Shown here in pieces: positions 48,285-60,770 of a stretch of DNA of 64,000 nucleotides. Each line of letters starts with the position of its first letter. Within the stretch, counting starts at the first letter, position 1. The DNA lies in assembly GCA_038503035.1 (NCBI GenBank), contig JAVSML010001008.1, forward strand, positions 439,164 through 503,163, read 5' to 3'. A program made the position numbers and the translations under genes. Under the pieces are notes generated by a model. The model was not told where the DNA came from. It was given only the letters and a program-made list of their open reading frames with translations, and ran no database searches. Source of the stretch: Crocodylus rhombifer (lineage: Eukaryota > Chordata > Crocodylia > Crocodylidae).

Positions 48285-49055
48285 TAGGGACAGAAGTTAC
48301 ACATAAACCTGTTTGAGGCGTCAGAAACTGGTTTAAACCTATAACAGAACAGAATCTCAGTGCACATAAACTAGTTTGAAAATGGCTGAAACAGGTTTAA
48401 GATAAACCTGGTTGAATGTAGTATCAGACTTAACTGATTTGGATCACACCAGTTTATGACACTTCTGTCCCAGACCCCTTCCTGGTTCAAGCTAAGTCAA
48501 TCCCCCAGCATCCCAGCATGCTTTCCAGCCCTGGGCTGGACTGTGCTATCTGTTTCAGAGAGCAGGGCTGGCCTCTCCCCTCTGCCTCCTAGCTGAACCA
48601 CTAAGCACTGGCTGACAAGGAGGGTGGGGGAAAGCCTGGCTGGGGATGCAGCTGGGGTCAGGGACTAGGGAATGAAATTAAATGCCCTTTTGCCCACCCA
48701 AACTTACTGCTGGCTGTGACTTTGGGCTACAAATCCCAGAGGCACCTGGAGGCAGGAAGAGGAAGCAAGGAGCAACCCTTCAGAGTCCTGCTGCTTTGAC
48801 TCTGGACTTCAAATCTCAGGGACCCTGGGTGCAGTGGGAACAGAAAGCAAATACACAGCCCATACTGGCTACATGCCAGAGAGCCATGCTGTAATACCCC
48901 TGGCTTCTGGCCTGAGCCACTGTAGGCATGTGGCTGCATTTCTTGAATCAAAGGTAAATGTCTATACACTTCTGTTTCAATTTAATCTCTGCAGCTTAAA
49001 CTAAACTGCAAAGACTGAAGCAATTCAGCCTTGGGCTTTTTGACTTTCTGTACTT
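48285..49055. mobile_element. Non-autonomous DNA transposon, TAGGGACAGA ends, copy 2
   Basis: Begins tagggacagaagttacacat and ends ggctttttgactttctgtac tta. Both ends align with 11974-12901, but the middle (about 48600-48880) differs. The middle carries two related blocks, ggctacaaatcccagagg and ggacttcaaatctcaggga, so the core was rearranged or replaced in one copy. Confidence 0.65.
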
Positions 49056-52000
49056 AGTCAATATGTCTATGTATGGATCTATATTTCAGCTGAAAGAGAA
49101 AAGATCTGCATACTTACTTTTTTCTTGAGCTGTAGCAAGTAGGTGCTTTTTAGTCCTCATGTTCCATTTCTTTGTATAGTTAAAAAATGCAAATAATAAT
49201 AATACAAACTTGAATAAGTAGCCATTTCATGTATTTATATTAATTGAGAAATATTTATTGACTTGATTATGTTCATGTTTTACATTCAGTGAAAGGAAAG
49301 AAACATCCTGGATGCATCCAGTCCCTTACTAAACTGAGGCACCAGCTGATCTTAATAATTACCAAAGCTGATGGTTATTCCTTTTGTTAATTAACCTAAG
49401 ACACAATAATCATGCCTTTAATTCTACTCTAAAACACACTGAGAGGTTCTATTTACCATTATAATTCTGTGAGAAGAGCACTAAAACATAAAGCAAACAA
49501 TAGATTCATTATGAAAGCAGCATGTTCATAATACCATTTCAGCATTTTCGGTAATGCACTAAATCCTGTAGTTTTAACAAATTCATAGCTAAAGAGTAGG
49601 TTATTTTTTAAATTAGAAATTAGTGATCTTCATAGTGCAATCATTTTTATGGGCCTAAAAATAAGGGGATAAATTAAAATCCCATGTGCATTTTTGAGAG
49701 ATAATAATCAGGGCATTCTGTAGAGATTTGATTAAAATGTTCTGTGTGAATATTCAATAAATGTATTCATTGTAAATTAGTTTTGCAGAGAGCTAGATTC
49801 ATACAATGAAAACTATATGTAAGGTTTTCTGTGTTTTTTTACTTAAAAGAAGGACAAAATATGCAGTGAGATGAAAATTACTGTTTGTTAAAACCACCAT
49901 TAGTAAACCGTAATGGGAAAATGGGCATATAATGGGCATGTTCATGACCTCTACTGGTATTTCCAGCCTTCTGCTGGCATCCTTATGACCCCTCTAACTC
50001 TTGTACTGCTTCCTTAAATTACATGCTCTTCCTGTAACACACCTGGCTTTTTAATACTTAAAACGTATCTATTTGTACTGTATGCAACATAGTCTCGTCC
50101 TTGATTCTCAAACATTTTCATTTTTGTTAACTGGGTTCTCTCCTCTCCAGGCTTATTTTTACTCAAGGACTTGCTTTGTGCTCCAGAATCATTGGCATCC
50201 TAATCCTGACTAATGCTTTTGAAATTGTTGCCTATTTAATTCCTGGATGTTATTTTCCACTTCTAGCCTTAAACAAGCCCTGTCTAGCTCATTGAGCATC
50301 TTCTGAGGAGACACAGTTGGCATCTTGTTTTTCTATGAATAATGTTCAAATGGAACAGAAGTTACAAAAGCTTAGTATTTATTAGGATGTCTTAAATGCC
50401 ATATGTTACAGCAAGTTTGAAGAGCCACAAAGTAGATTTATGCCATCCTCATTTGCAATTCATCATCTCATTCAAGGGACTTGCAAGTCCAATACAATGT
50501 TAATGAAATTCTTTCAGACAGTATATTGAATAAATATATGAATTATAAGTACGCTAATAATGTGGTCCACTGGAACCATGTAATTGATTTTTTTCGTTTG
50601 ATAAATTCTTAAATAAAGTCTTTTTGCTATTACTTGTATTAACATCATGATGTCAGTGACAGTTAAAGGGATTTTAGCAATGATTGGTTTCAAAGTGCTA
50701 ATAAGATTAAGCCTTCTATTCCTCAAAAATTAAGAATTATTATTTTTTTAAACCTTTACAAAAAGCATACAAGCAATGCCTTTCTATGAAAACCCACATG
50801 CATTTATGAGAGTGATACACACTTTCATTTTTATCCATACTTTGATGATTGGCATTATGGTGGCTATATTCATAAGCATATGCTTTATTTTTTTATTTAA
50901 TTCATTAGATTAAAGTAACCAGATACTAAAGCATACATGTGTAAAACAGTGTTTTAGCATACTTTAAAAGTATATAGAGAAATCCATTTCTGGGTGTCAG
51001 GAAAATGGCATATTCAGGTGAGTCACTTTTTATTTCTCCATGACTCAAACTGAAACTCTAAAACACAAAGCCAGTTAGCATATATTGGTGCTATGGTGGT
51101 TTGCTGTTTATTGGTATACCAATTCAGTATGATGAAGTCAGTCAGGTTAGTTTTATTTCACAAAGGGAGGAAACCAGTAGATAAAAAAAAAAAGTTTATC
51201 ACAAAGGTAAAAGTGTCGGTGTGCACTCAAGATATAGTAGACTAATAACCCACTAGTTGAATAAGGTATTACAAAAATTAAATAAATCAATTTTAAGATA
51301 CCCAAGTTGCTTGTTAAGCAACCTTCAATAAATGTAGTTAAATGACATTTGATAATGTTTCCCATTATTTTTATGGAATCAGAAGTTTTCGTTTTACTTC
51401 TATGTTTCCCTTGAGTATGTTAAACTGAGCAGCATTGTCCTAGCCCCTCTGATCCCTAGAAGGCTTCAGATAATTTACCTGTACAGGAAAATCCTAGTGA
51501 AGTCATGTGGGATTTTATTTTAATAAACAACATTTAAAAAAAAATATTCAAGTATAAATGTGAGAACATTCATGTAGCATTGCTATACAACAGATAATTT
51601 GTTTCTTTTTTAAAACCACTCTAGCAGCAGGCAAGCATACTAACTATTCATAAACTCTTAAAATGTATGGCAAATTTTAAGTTGGGATGTATTAAAATAT
51701 TAGTAGATTTATTTTTTCACCTCTAAATATTTTTGTTAACAGGCTTCATGAAGCTATTTACCCACCTCTACCAAAAGTTAATTATCTTGTGGAATAATGG
51801 TCTTTTTGACATAACAAAAGAGTTGTAATGTAAGGTCTGGTAAGTGGAATGATCTGACCAAAAAAAGGCACCCTATAGTATGAGATCTGGATAAAGCAGA
51901 GCTTACACTACATGGCTTGAGAAAAGGGCTTGATGCTGTTTCTAATGAAGGTGATGACAAATCACCCATAAATTTTATGGTGTGTGGAATTAGGGGTAAA

Positions 52001-52988
52001 ATACAGGAGTATCAATTTCCATCTAATGTGGAGATGTATAGTCTATTACTACCTGAAGAGCAGTAAACCAAACAAAATATTTTGTAGCAGTCTATAAACA
52101 AAGCTATGGGGGAAAATATAACTATGTAATGTCTCAGGCTACTGCAGACAGTCCTGGGACAAGCCCTTCTGCAGGGAATGTCAAGCCATGTGATCATAAA
52201 ACAGGTCCCACTTGTGCACACATTTGCCTGTGCTGGAAGCCATGTTGCAAATACAATCTACGTAAGTTGGCGGGGGGAGGGAAAGGGGCAGGAGTGATCT
52301 CTGGAAGGGGGGTTGGTGGATCCATGGGTGGTTTGGTGGAATTAGTGGGGAGCTGGTGGGTCCTGTGGTGGAGAGGGCTTGGAATGAAAAGGTCGGAGAG
52401 CTAAAAATAGCCTTGTTGGGGAGCAGGAGGGGGAGTTGGTTGACTCAAGTTAGGTCAGTCTAAGTGCATGTTTCTTCTTAGTTTACTGAAAGACTAAAGA
52501 ATATCTTTAACTCAGAACAGTTATTAGGCATGTACTTATGTGATCTTCCAAACAAATGTACTATACTGAATCTGGGCTTAAGAGTGCAGTGATTTAGACA
52601 GCTCTCTGGTCAGCTGGGACAAAGTGTATTCAAGTCCTGTTGTTAGTATTTTAAGCACTTAAAACAGAAAAATGTGTACCCATAGCATTGTACAAAATGG
52701 TGATATTCCTTTAGAATAAATAGACAAAGGGTTTATTTCAACAAATCATACTTAATATTTAATATATTTTGTCTACATTTGTTGTTTACTGATTTAATTG
52801 TTAATACAAAAAGACTACTGTAGGAAATGTGCATCTAAAGTTTGAAATGGGACATTTCAGAAAAAGGAAGAATGAAAAATTTAAAATATATAACTAGTTT
52901 TAAGTTTTTCCTGATATTGTAATTATCAGTGGGGGGTAATATAGGAAAATAATATAGCCATCTTATTTTGTTCTTCTATTGGAAGATG
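49056..52988. other. AT-rich intron; G-rich stretch at 52267-52385
   Basis: No gene or recognised transposon. 52267-52385 on the plus strand is unusually G-rich, with many runs of three or more G (ggcggggggagggaaagggg, then ggttggtggatcc and ggtggtttggtgg words). It could form G-quadruplexes but is probably just simple sequence. Confidence 0.5.
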
Positions 52989-52996
52989 ATAGCACA

Positions 52997-53643
52997 TAGG
53001 GGTGTGTGAAATGGGCCATATTCGATTCAGATTCGGATTCAGTCTGAATCAGGGAAAGTGATTAGATTTGGCTGAATCTGAAGATTTGATGCTGAGAATC
53101 ACCGATTCAGCCATAGACACAGTTTTAAATGTTTTTTTCTACATACCTCAAGGTATCAGACATGGCTGGTGAACACTGCGATGCTGGGGTGCATGGAGCA
53201 TCCCACAGGAACGGGGAGGGGGCTCCACATGTCTCTCTGGCTCAGAGATCAGCCAGGGGGGGACCCGAGGTGCCCCCTCAGGCCTAGGAGGCACCAGTTG
53301 CTGAGCCAGCAGGGTGCGGGCGGCCCCCAGTGCCCTCCCCAGTGGACCTGGAACCGGACTTGAAGTGCTTCTGGTCCACTTCTGGGTCTGCTGCTGAGCA
53401 CACTGGGGAGCCCCCTATGGGATGCTCCGTCCACCCCAGCATCATAGTGCTGACATGTCACCTGGTACCTTGAGGTATGTAGAAAAAACATTTAAAGCTG
53501 TGTCTGTGTCCAAATTGCTGAATCTTTCCTAATCTCTCCAAATCGATTCAGAATGTTCTGATTCGATTCGGAGAGATAAAAGGGGCTCCTGACTTGAATT
53601 GGGCCGAATCCCCACTGAATCGAATCAGGGACCAAAGCTTCAC
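52997..53643. mobile_element. hAT-like fold-back element with 8-bp target duplication
   Basis: Flanked by atagcaca on both sides (52989-52996 and 53644-53651; the next base t is also shared). The left end is TAGGGGTGTGTGAAATGGGC. The arms are long inverted repeats: acatacctcaaggta near 53142 with taccttgaggtatgt near 53466, and ctggggtgcatggagcatcc near 53184 with gggatgctccgtccacccca near 53419. The right end stops at gcttcac, lacking the last bases expected from the left end. Non-coding; the core is GC-rich. Confidence 0.8.
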
Positions 53644-53652
53644 ATAGCACAT

Positions 53653-56600
53653 GGAAGTTATTTGAATATGGAGGAGAAATTTGAAATAGCAGTTACATTT
53701 TTGATACTTCCTCACTTTGGTGTATGTAGTTCATATTTAGAATCAGACTAAGTTTAAAATGAAATCTGAATTCATAGAAACAAGATTGGGGAATGATAGA
53801 AATCAGTGGATTCCCTCCACTGTCTTTTGCCATTATATACAGGGGAGAGCAGAGCACCTGTCAGTTTCTTCTTCCAAATCTCTCTCCAAAATCTCTTGCT
53901 CGCTGCACCTTTTCTTTGTCAAACAAGATCAAGGTATATCTCTGCAGACACTGGAAGATATTGAATATTTTCAGTGCTTTAGGTACCTTAGGTAGTCATC
54001 AGCTTCATAAAAAGATATCTATATTTGCTTACCCCGGGTTTCTGCAGTTTACACTAGATTAATATGAGTACCTTGAGCATGTGGCATACTATTTACTAGA
54101 ATTTCACATCTGTAGCTCCCTGGTTTTATATCTGGCCCTCTTTCTGAATATGTTTTTCTCATCTATGAAGTCTTAATGCCACCATCTGCTGACAGGTATG
54201 CGGTGTGTGTGTAAGCTATCTGTGTTGATAAAAAAAAAAAATAATAATGGTAGATAATGACTCTCTTGTTTTCTTTTGACACTAAAATTGCATTGAACTT
54301 TATCTATAGAACTAAGAAAACTAGTATGCTTTCTGCATCTTTGTCAGAAAGAGATTACCTGTACCATAAGAGAGCTGAAATTTTTGCGACTGTGCATACT
54401 TCTCTAACAGCTGATATGAAATCATCCTTTGTAAAAAAGACACTGATTTAGTACAGTAACTGTTTTTGTAGCAAGTGAGGTAGGTTGTTTGGTTTGCTAG
54501 GTCATTGATATAGTAGGATTGTAGTGTTGTAGCCATGATGGTCCAGCAAATGTATGAGAGACGAGAATTTTCTGTGGTATCTTCAGGACCTGAGCTTAGA
54601 CCTGAGGAAGAGCACTTGATGCTTGCAAGTGTGTCTAATAACTCTCACAATTGTGCAGTTAGTCCAGTAAAATATGTAATTAATATAAACATGAAAAAAT
54701 AAAGCACAGATACCATTGTAACTTTATTACCTAACACACACAACCACCTCAACAACCCAGAATAGCTATTCCAATGTAGTTATCAGCTGGCACTAATGCC
54801 AGGTAGACTTCTAACCTGATGGTATGAGTGGAAGCCTGGTCTTACACCATACTAAGGGACTTTGACAGGAAGTGATAGTCCTGATCTCTTCCTTCCTTTA
54901 TGGCAAAGATAATCAAGCTGTAGTAAGCAAAGCCCCATGAGCAACCTTCTCCCTCACCACACAATTATGTACTTAAACAGACCAATTGCATTATAAGTTA
55001 TTACAATTGATTCTTCCTAATTTACTGGTGATCCTGGAACCTGCTAGAATTGTAACAGGTTACAGTTAAAATACTTCAAGGCATACTACTACAGCTTGCC
55101 TGTTTTTCCCTTCAAGCAACTAGAGATCTTTGCAGACCCAGCTAACTAGATTAAGTTGTAGTTAAAATAGGGAGCCCACTTTACCTTGACAGCACATTGA
55201 AGCAGCAGTCCTCCCTTTCCCCCTTACTATGACCCAGTGGCATTATCTGTGGATGGACCATGTCCCAAAGCCTAGGACTAAATAGCCTGTGACCTCTCCT
55301 CCTATGAAGAAGGAAGGGCAGAAGGAGGGTGAAAATAAAGGGATGGGAAAAGAAAGAAAAGGATAGTGTCTATAAGGAACTCAGACTCAGTTGCTCACAG
55401 CTGAATGCTTACCTGCTCTTGGCCTCTAAAAGTATCTCTGTGGCACTGAGGTCCATCAAAGTTGCCACCTGGTTGTAGTTTAGCTTTTCCAAAGTCTTGT
55501 TATGTATTGTTTTCACAATACTTCAATTTCTTTTTCAGAATTCTTGAATGAGCTTTCAGAATTCAAAAAGTGATTCATGAATAACTTGAGAAAGGGCATA
55601 AATGAATTGTAAGACACTAGTTTGCATAGAAATAGACTCATTACCGTGTGGACTGACAACAGTTTTTGAAGCCAGATTTTTACCAGTAAATTGAGCCTTC
55701 CAGGGGACCACCCCAATTCCTGCAGTAGAACGAAAACTAAGCCACTGCTATTTAGTTGTGGCTGTTTTACATGTACCATTAACTAGATTTTGCTTTTCTG
55801 TTATATTTGAGGAATTTCAGTTTACATGGAGAATAACTAGTAACCTGGGCTAAGGGAAAAGATTTGGAAAACATGAATAAGGCCAATAATATAGGCAATC
55901 ACACAAAGGTAATAAGAAAGGCTTTGTCTTCTCTTCTGTCTTTCTGTCACACACAAATAAAATAGATGTGCATATCTTATCATAGGAATCAGGTGCATTA
56001 GTTTTAAATTGGTCTGACAAATCTAGGTTCAAAAGTTTATGGGAAGAAAATGGTAAAGAAAGTTAAACAGCCTTGAGAAATGCTGGTGAAATATCAAATT
56101 GTTCTTAAAGATAGATTTTAATCTATCATATGCTTTTATTTATACCCTTGTCTACATATCATTTCTCATTCCTCCCGTATCAAGTTTTCTACTTGTCTGC
56201 CCAGTATAAGATTTCATACATCTTTCATCACTGTGGTGTCTGAGCACCTTCCAACAATATGATAGGAACTATATGGACACAAATCAGAGCAGACAATAAT
56301 TTATAAACTCTGTTTTGAAGATAAAACGTTACTGAGGGGTGGATAGACGCAATAATATTTGGAAATATTTTTCTCTTTGTGTTATATTTTAGGTTGCTTG
56401 CATTGTTTATAATTCGGTTTTAGTGGGGGTCATATTTTCATTAGACAAGTGTTTTATTTTTGTTACTTCTTTTTTGTTTGTCTGTGGTTACGTTTGTCCT
56501 TTTTTCTTAATAGCAGTTGTGAATAATATCACCTATATGAGCAAGAATAATTAAATTGACCTTTTAGGCCTTTCTGATTCAAGTTAAAGGTTTTTATTAG

Positions 56601-57555
56601 TTTTTTGAATTTTTTATATTAATTCAAATAATTCTTCAAAAAAACTGTTGCAGCTTCCCCAGTTCACTTATTAAATTGAGTGAGTCACAATATCAAAGGA
56701 CAGGAAACTTGCATTAACTTGATTAAAAGAGCTGTAGTGAGTCAATACAGGCATGATGAATCAAGGTTTAGCATTTTAAGAGACTGTTGCAAGTAGAAGG
56801 AAGATTTTAATAAGTGAATTGTTGAAGAAGGAAATCCAGTTTTCACATTCAAATAACTGTTTTTTAATATTCAGTTTAAGGGGTGAGGGAAAGTTCTTAA
56901 TATATCATTGGCAAGTTGAGAATGTAATTTCTATTCTATGTGTTCGGAAGCAAATATGGGATAACTAGATGAAAAGTTGACTTTGAGGGCCCTGGCACGT
57001 GGTACATTTAAGACATGATAAAGTGTTAATTGCACCAGAACAGTAAAGTGGCCACATGTTAAACCCAATTTTTGGCATGATAGTATAGCAAACGCACCAC
57101 AAAAATATCCTGATCTAATGTGTAACATCTTTGTGGCTTTGTTGTGTAACCCTGGGTGCTACGCTACTTGTACCCTCACCTGAATCGTAGGATCCTGGGA
57201 TACCTGGTAGCTGGTGACCCTGTTCAGCTCCCTGGGTAGCTGCTGCGGGGCCCCCAAGTGGAGAGCCTCCTCTGACAATCAAAATAACCTTGCAGGCAAT
57301 TATAAAACTATTTACAGAATTTAATTATTTACAAGATAACATGTAACTAATACAATAAAGCAAATAATGCTACACAACATAACCCAGCAATGATGGCTTA
57401 AGGGTTAATGCTTTTCAGACACACCTTGAACCAGGGGAAGGCATTCAAATTACCCACACTAAATAAGGAACCAATAAATAAATAAAGTGATACATGAAGT
57501 AATAAACCATCCAAAACTTATGTATGCACTTAGTCTATAACTTGCATGCTCTAGG
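53653..57555. other. AT-rich intron with one repeat copy at 54526
   Basis: Apart from the repeat at 54526-54690 I see no gene and no recognisable element. A-runs lie at 54230-54242. Confidence 0.5.
54526..54690 (+). repeat. Interspersed repeat of the GTAGCCATGATGGTCCAG type
   Basis: gtagccatgatggtccagca aatgtatgagagacgag, then gacctgaggaagagcacttg atgc and cagttagtccagtaaaa. This is the order of a short repeat common in reptile genomes (…gttggtccag…, …gatgaagagc…, …ttggtccaataaaa…). The name and class are not known to me. A second copy of its first half is at 60614. Confidence 0.55.
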
Positions 57556-57563
57556 GTAACTAT

Positions 57564-58730
57564 TAGGGTTGTGAGAAATTTTGCCGAGTGTTTAATTTCC
57601 AAACTGCTTCAACATGTTCTGAGCTCGAAACAGCAAAATCAAATTGAAACAAGAAACTTTGAAACAGTTTCAAAATGAAATGAGGGCACTCAAAATGTTT
57701 AAAAAGTTCAAAATATTTTGAGTTTCAAAGCAGCCCGGTGGCAGGAGGCAGGGGAGAGCCAGGACTGTGCTCTGAGAGGCTCCACAGTGCCATGGAGCTC
57801 AGCCCAGTGGTGGGAGGCAGGGCATAGCTCTGTCCATCTCCTGCTACCAGGCTGAGCTCCATGGGGCTGCGTGGCCCGGTGGCGAGAGGTGGGGAGTGCC
57901 AGGGCTGTGCTCCAGCTGGCTCTGCCAGTCCTTTGGAACCCCATGGAGCTCAGCAGCAGCCTCCTGTCATCTGGCCCAGTGGAGGAGGGCAGGGGAGAGC
58001 CAGGGCTATGCTCCAACCAGCTCTGCCAGCCCCACGGAGCTCAGCCTGGTGGTGGGAGCTGGGGAGAGCCACAGCTGCACTCCACCTCCTGCCACCGGGC
58101 TGAGCTCCGTGGGGCCGCAGAGGCACTTGGAGTAAAGCCCTGGTTCTCCCCTGTATCCTGCCACCAGGCTGGATGACAGGAGGTTGCTGCTTTTGCCTGC
58201 GGCCAGTAGCAGCATCCCTCTTCCCTGGTGCTGGGCATGGGCTGCACCCAGGTCTGGTCCCAGGCAGCAGCAGCAGCAGCCCAGCACAAATCCAGGGGCT
58301 AGCACCCCTGGGAGGAGTCCAGAACAGCATTGGAGCCCTCCCAGGGGTGCGGGCCCCCAAATTAGGGTGCAAATGACAGGAGACTGCCGCTGCTGGCAAG
58401 TGTCACAAGTTTCGCCGTTTGAAGTTTGAGGTGCAGTTTCTGAGAAACCTCTGCACTTGTATCCTTGAAACTTCATGTCCTCAGAAAGGGCTACTTTCCC
58501 TACAACCTTCATCCAAATCAGGCAAGAAATGTCAAAGTTTTAGGCATTTTCATGATTCCCCATTATAGCCTAATGATGAAACGTTGAAACACATCAAAAC
58601 AGCGAAACAGTTTTGATTAAACGAAAAGGACAGTGCTTCGAAACAAAACAAAATGATGAAATGAAACACTCTCCCTTCAAAATGGTGAAACGGATGTCGA
58701 AATGAGACGATGGTGTTTCGCACAGCGCTA
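57564..58730. mobile_element. hAT-like element, 1,167 bp, perfect 8-bp target duplication
   Basis: gtaactat occurs on both sides (57556-57563 and 58731-58738). The ends are TAGGGTTGTGAGAAA and, in reverse from the right, TAGCGCTGTGCGAAA: 12 of 15 identical. The outer arms repeat gaaac-rich words (cgaaacagcaaaat, gaaacagttt). The core holds a GC-rich minisatellite (57733-58110). The 8-bp duplication and the end motif place it with hAT-type non-autonomous elements. Frames of up to 168 codons in the core come from the minisatellite and are not genes. Confidence 0.85.
57733..58110. repeat. Minisatellite inside the hAT-like element
   Basis: Copies of gccc(g/a)gtggnrggaggcag with gagagccaggnctgtgctcc start at 57733, 57802, 57874, 57974 and 58044 (spacings 69, 72, 100, 70). 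Each unit also contains ggagctcag(c), so neighbouring units partly mirror one another. Confidence 0.75.
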
Positions 58731-58738
58731 GTAACTAT

Positions 58739-59971
58739 GAGGAACCTGTGTACACTGCCCCCTTGGCTTGGTTTCTCACAGAGCAGGGCTGCTTCTCTGC
58801 CCCTCCTGCTTCTCTGCTCCTACAGGAGCTGTGGGCTGGTCCCTCACAGGTCCCTCCTGCTGGCATCCCTCACAGAGGTTTCAGGGGTCTCAGTGTAGCA
58901 GGTTGTGGCTCCTCCCCTGTGATCCCTGCAAGAGAGCTCATTCCTGCCCTGATCCTCATCCCCTGGCACAGAAGAGAGTGGCACCTAGGCTGCAGGTTTT
59001 ATCACTTTCCCCTGGCCAGCACTCCTCATACCACCTGGCAAATGCACCTCCCTCCCCCTGAGCCCTGTCTGGCCTCAGTACTTCTGATGGGCTGGAGCAG
59101 TCCCCTGCCCCCTCTGGGGTTACATCACTCCTTCCACTTCAAAGACATCTGCCACCAAAGCAGCTTCACTAGCCCTCAGTACAGCCAGGGTCCCTGCTGA
59201 GACAAACCCTCTCTCTCCTCACACTGTCCCTCTGCAGGGCGGCCCTTCCTATCTCTTTAGGTGGGTACAATTTTAATGCTTCTACATTTATACCATGCCT
59301 AAAATGGAATGTGCATCATGTTGGGGCCCATCCATGACAGATCCCTATGCTCAGTTGAGCATAGAATCTGCATAGGGAAGCTTCAAGGTCTAGGACATAG
59401 CCATCCCCAACCTGGTGAGTGGGATCGGACTGTGGGGAGCATTGGGTCCAGGACCAGGCACCCATCCAATCTCTGGGGAAAGACTGAGGGGTTGGGGGGC
59501 ACTAATGCTATCTGGGGCTGGCAATCAGCTGATATTTCACCTCTTGTTTCACCATTCAGCTTATTGTCAGACCTGCCCCAGACTGCATCAGAGCACTCTT
59601 ACATCCTGGACAGGTTTCCAGGGGCCGGCTGAAAATCAGCTGATTATTCTCTAGGCTGGACCTGTGGTCACTCTTCCTTCAACTTTCCAATGTAGGGGGA
59701 ACCTGAAATTATAATCCTAGGATCCCCCTGCACTGCAGTGTGACTGGGTACCTGAAACCTAATTCTAATGTCACACCTTCTGCCATTTGTGTATCTGACA
59801 AGGCATGAGGTGCCATTGTTGGCATCAGGGATTATTATTATTCAGGTTCTTATACGTAAGACTATTGACCAAAATGTTAGTCACTTCTGAAATCAGATGC
59901 ACGAGACTGTATGTTTCAGGCCAGGAATACTTTTCTTCAGGTGAGGTTTTCTGAAGCACCTTTTGTACAAA
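58739..59971. other. C/T-rich sequence, no gene recognised
   Basis: 58740-59230 is rich in ccctcctgct / ctcacag words and gives frames of up to 150 codons with Pro/Ser/Leu-rich, motif-free translations. Such composition suggests an old LTR or other repeat. The sequence before the hAT insertion (57130-57555) may belong to the same element. Not proven. Confidence 0.4.
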
Positions 59972-60512
59972 GCATCTAGTTATTGGAGGGTCATCTTAAA
60001 TTTGCACTCCTCCCACCCTCCACTGCTTCTACTGTTACTGCAATGAAAGCAGCAGCTGCGGGGGGGGGGGGTGCAGTGGTGGGAGGTGCAGGTAGCATGA
60101 GAGTCAAGTGGCCTGACTAGTTGCCCACTACCAGCTGTCCCTCCATCACTTGCTCCCCTGCTGCCTGTATATCCCACCACTTGCCTCCCCTGCTACTTTC
60201 CCCCCCTCCCAATTATTTTCTTCCTATTTGCCACCTGTGCCCCCTGGTGCCTGCCACCCCTGTGGTGCCAGCAGCCCCTAGTGCCTGCCTCTCATCCTTA
60301 CCCCACCTGCTGCCCCCCACCTCTGCTTACCTACTGCTGTGGCTCCCGTCTCTTCCTGGCCATGCTATACTGGTTGCAGCAGTGACAGCTCTAGCATAGG
60401 CAGGGGGAGCAAAAGCTGGGGGCACCAGGTGGGATGGATGCAGCAGCCGAGGCTCCAGTTTCCAGTGGAATGAGGGAAAAACCTGTTTCTGAATTTGCAT
60501 AAATACAGTAAA
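59972..60512 (+). mobile_element. Diverged relative of DNA transposon D
   Basis: ctagttattggagggtcatc ttaaatttgcactcc matches the left part of transposon D (ctaattattggagggttgcc). The right end gaatttgcataaatacag matches its right terminus. The middle is different: a poly-G run (60061-60071) and a CCCCT-rich stretch. Probably a deletion derivative with an unrelated core. Confidence 0.5.
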
Positions 60513-60613
60513 TAGCCACATGACATTCTCTTACCATGTTACTCAGTGTGATTACGAATTTTCAGTTGAAAATTTTATGGAATAACAATATTTCTTAATA
60601 GTTTGAGAGTAAT

Positions 60614-60770
60614 GTCATAGTTGTGGTGGTCCAGAAAATGTGCAAAAGGGAAGGGTTTCTGTAGGTGATGCCTTTTATTGCACCAACTGCATGGTTGAAA
60701 TAGACTTGGCCATGAACTGGAGTTCATTCTCAGTGATGGGCATTTCTGAGAAATGTCTTTGTGCTGCTAG
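60614..60770 (+). repeat. Interspersed repeat, second copy of the GGTCCAG type
   Basis: gtcatagttgtggtggtccag, gtaggtgatgccttttattg caccaactgc, then ctgagaaatg. It shares its start with 54526 and continues with the ccttttattggaccaac-like part of the same reptile repeat. Confidence 0.5.

Noticed and set aside
57950..58512. Minus-strand frames of 149 and 168 codons
   Set aside because: They lie inside the minisatellite core of a hAT-like element with defined target duplications.
58748..59200. A 150-codon plus-strand frame
   Set aside because: C/T-rich low-complexity sequence; no domain, splice context or conservation signal visible.
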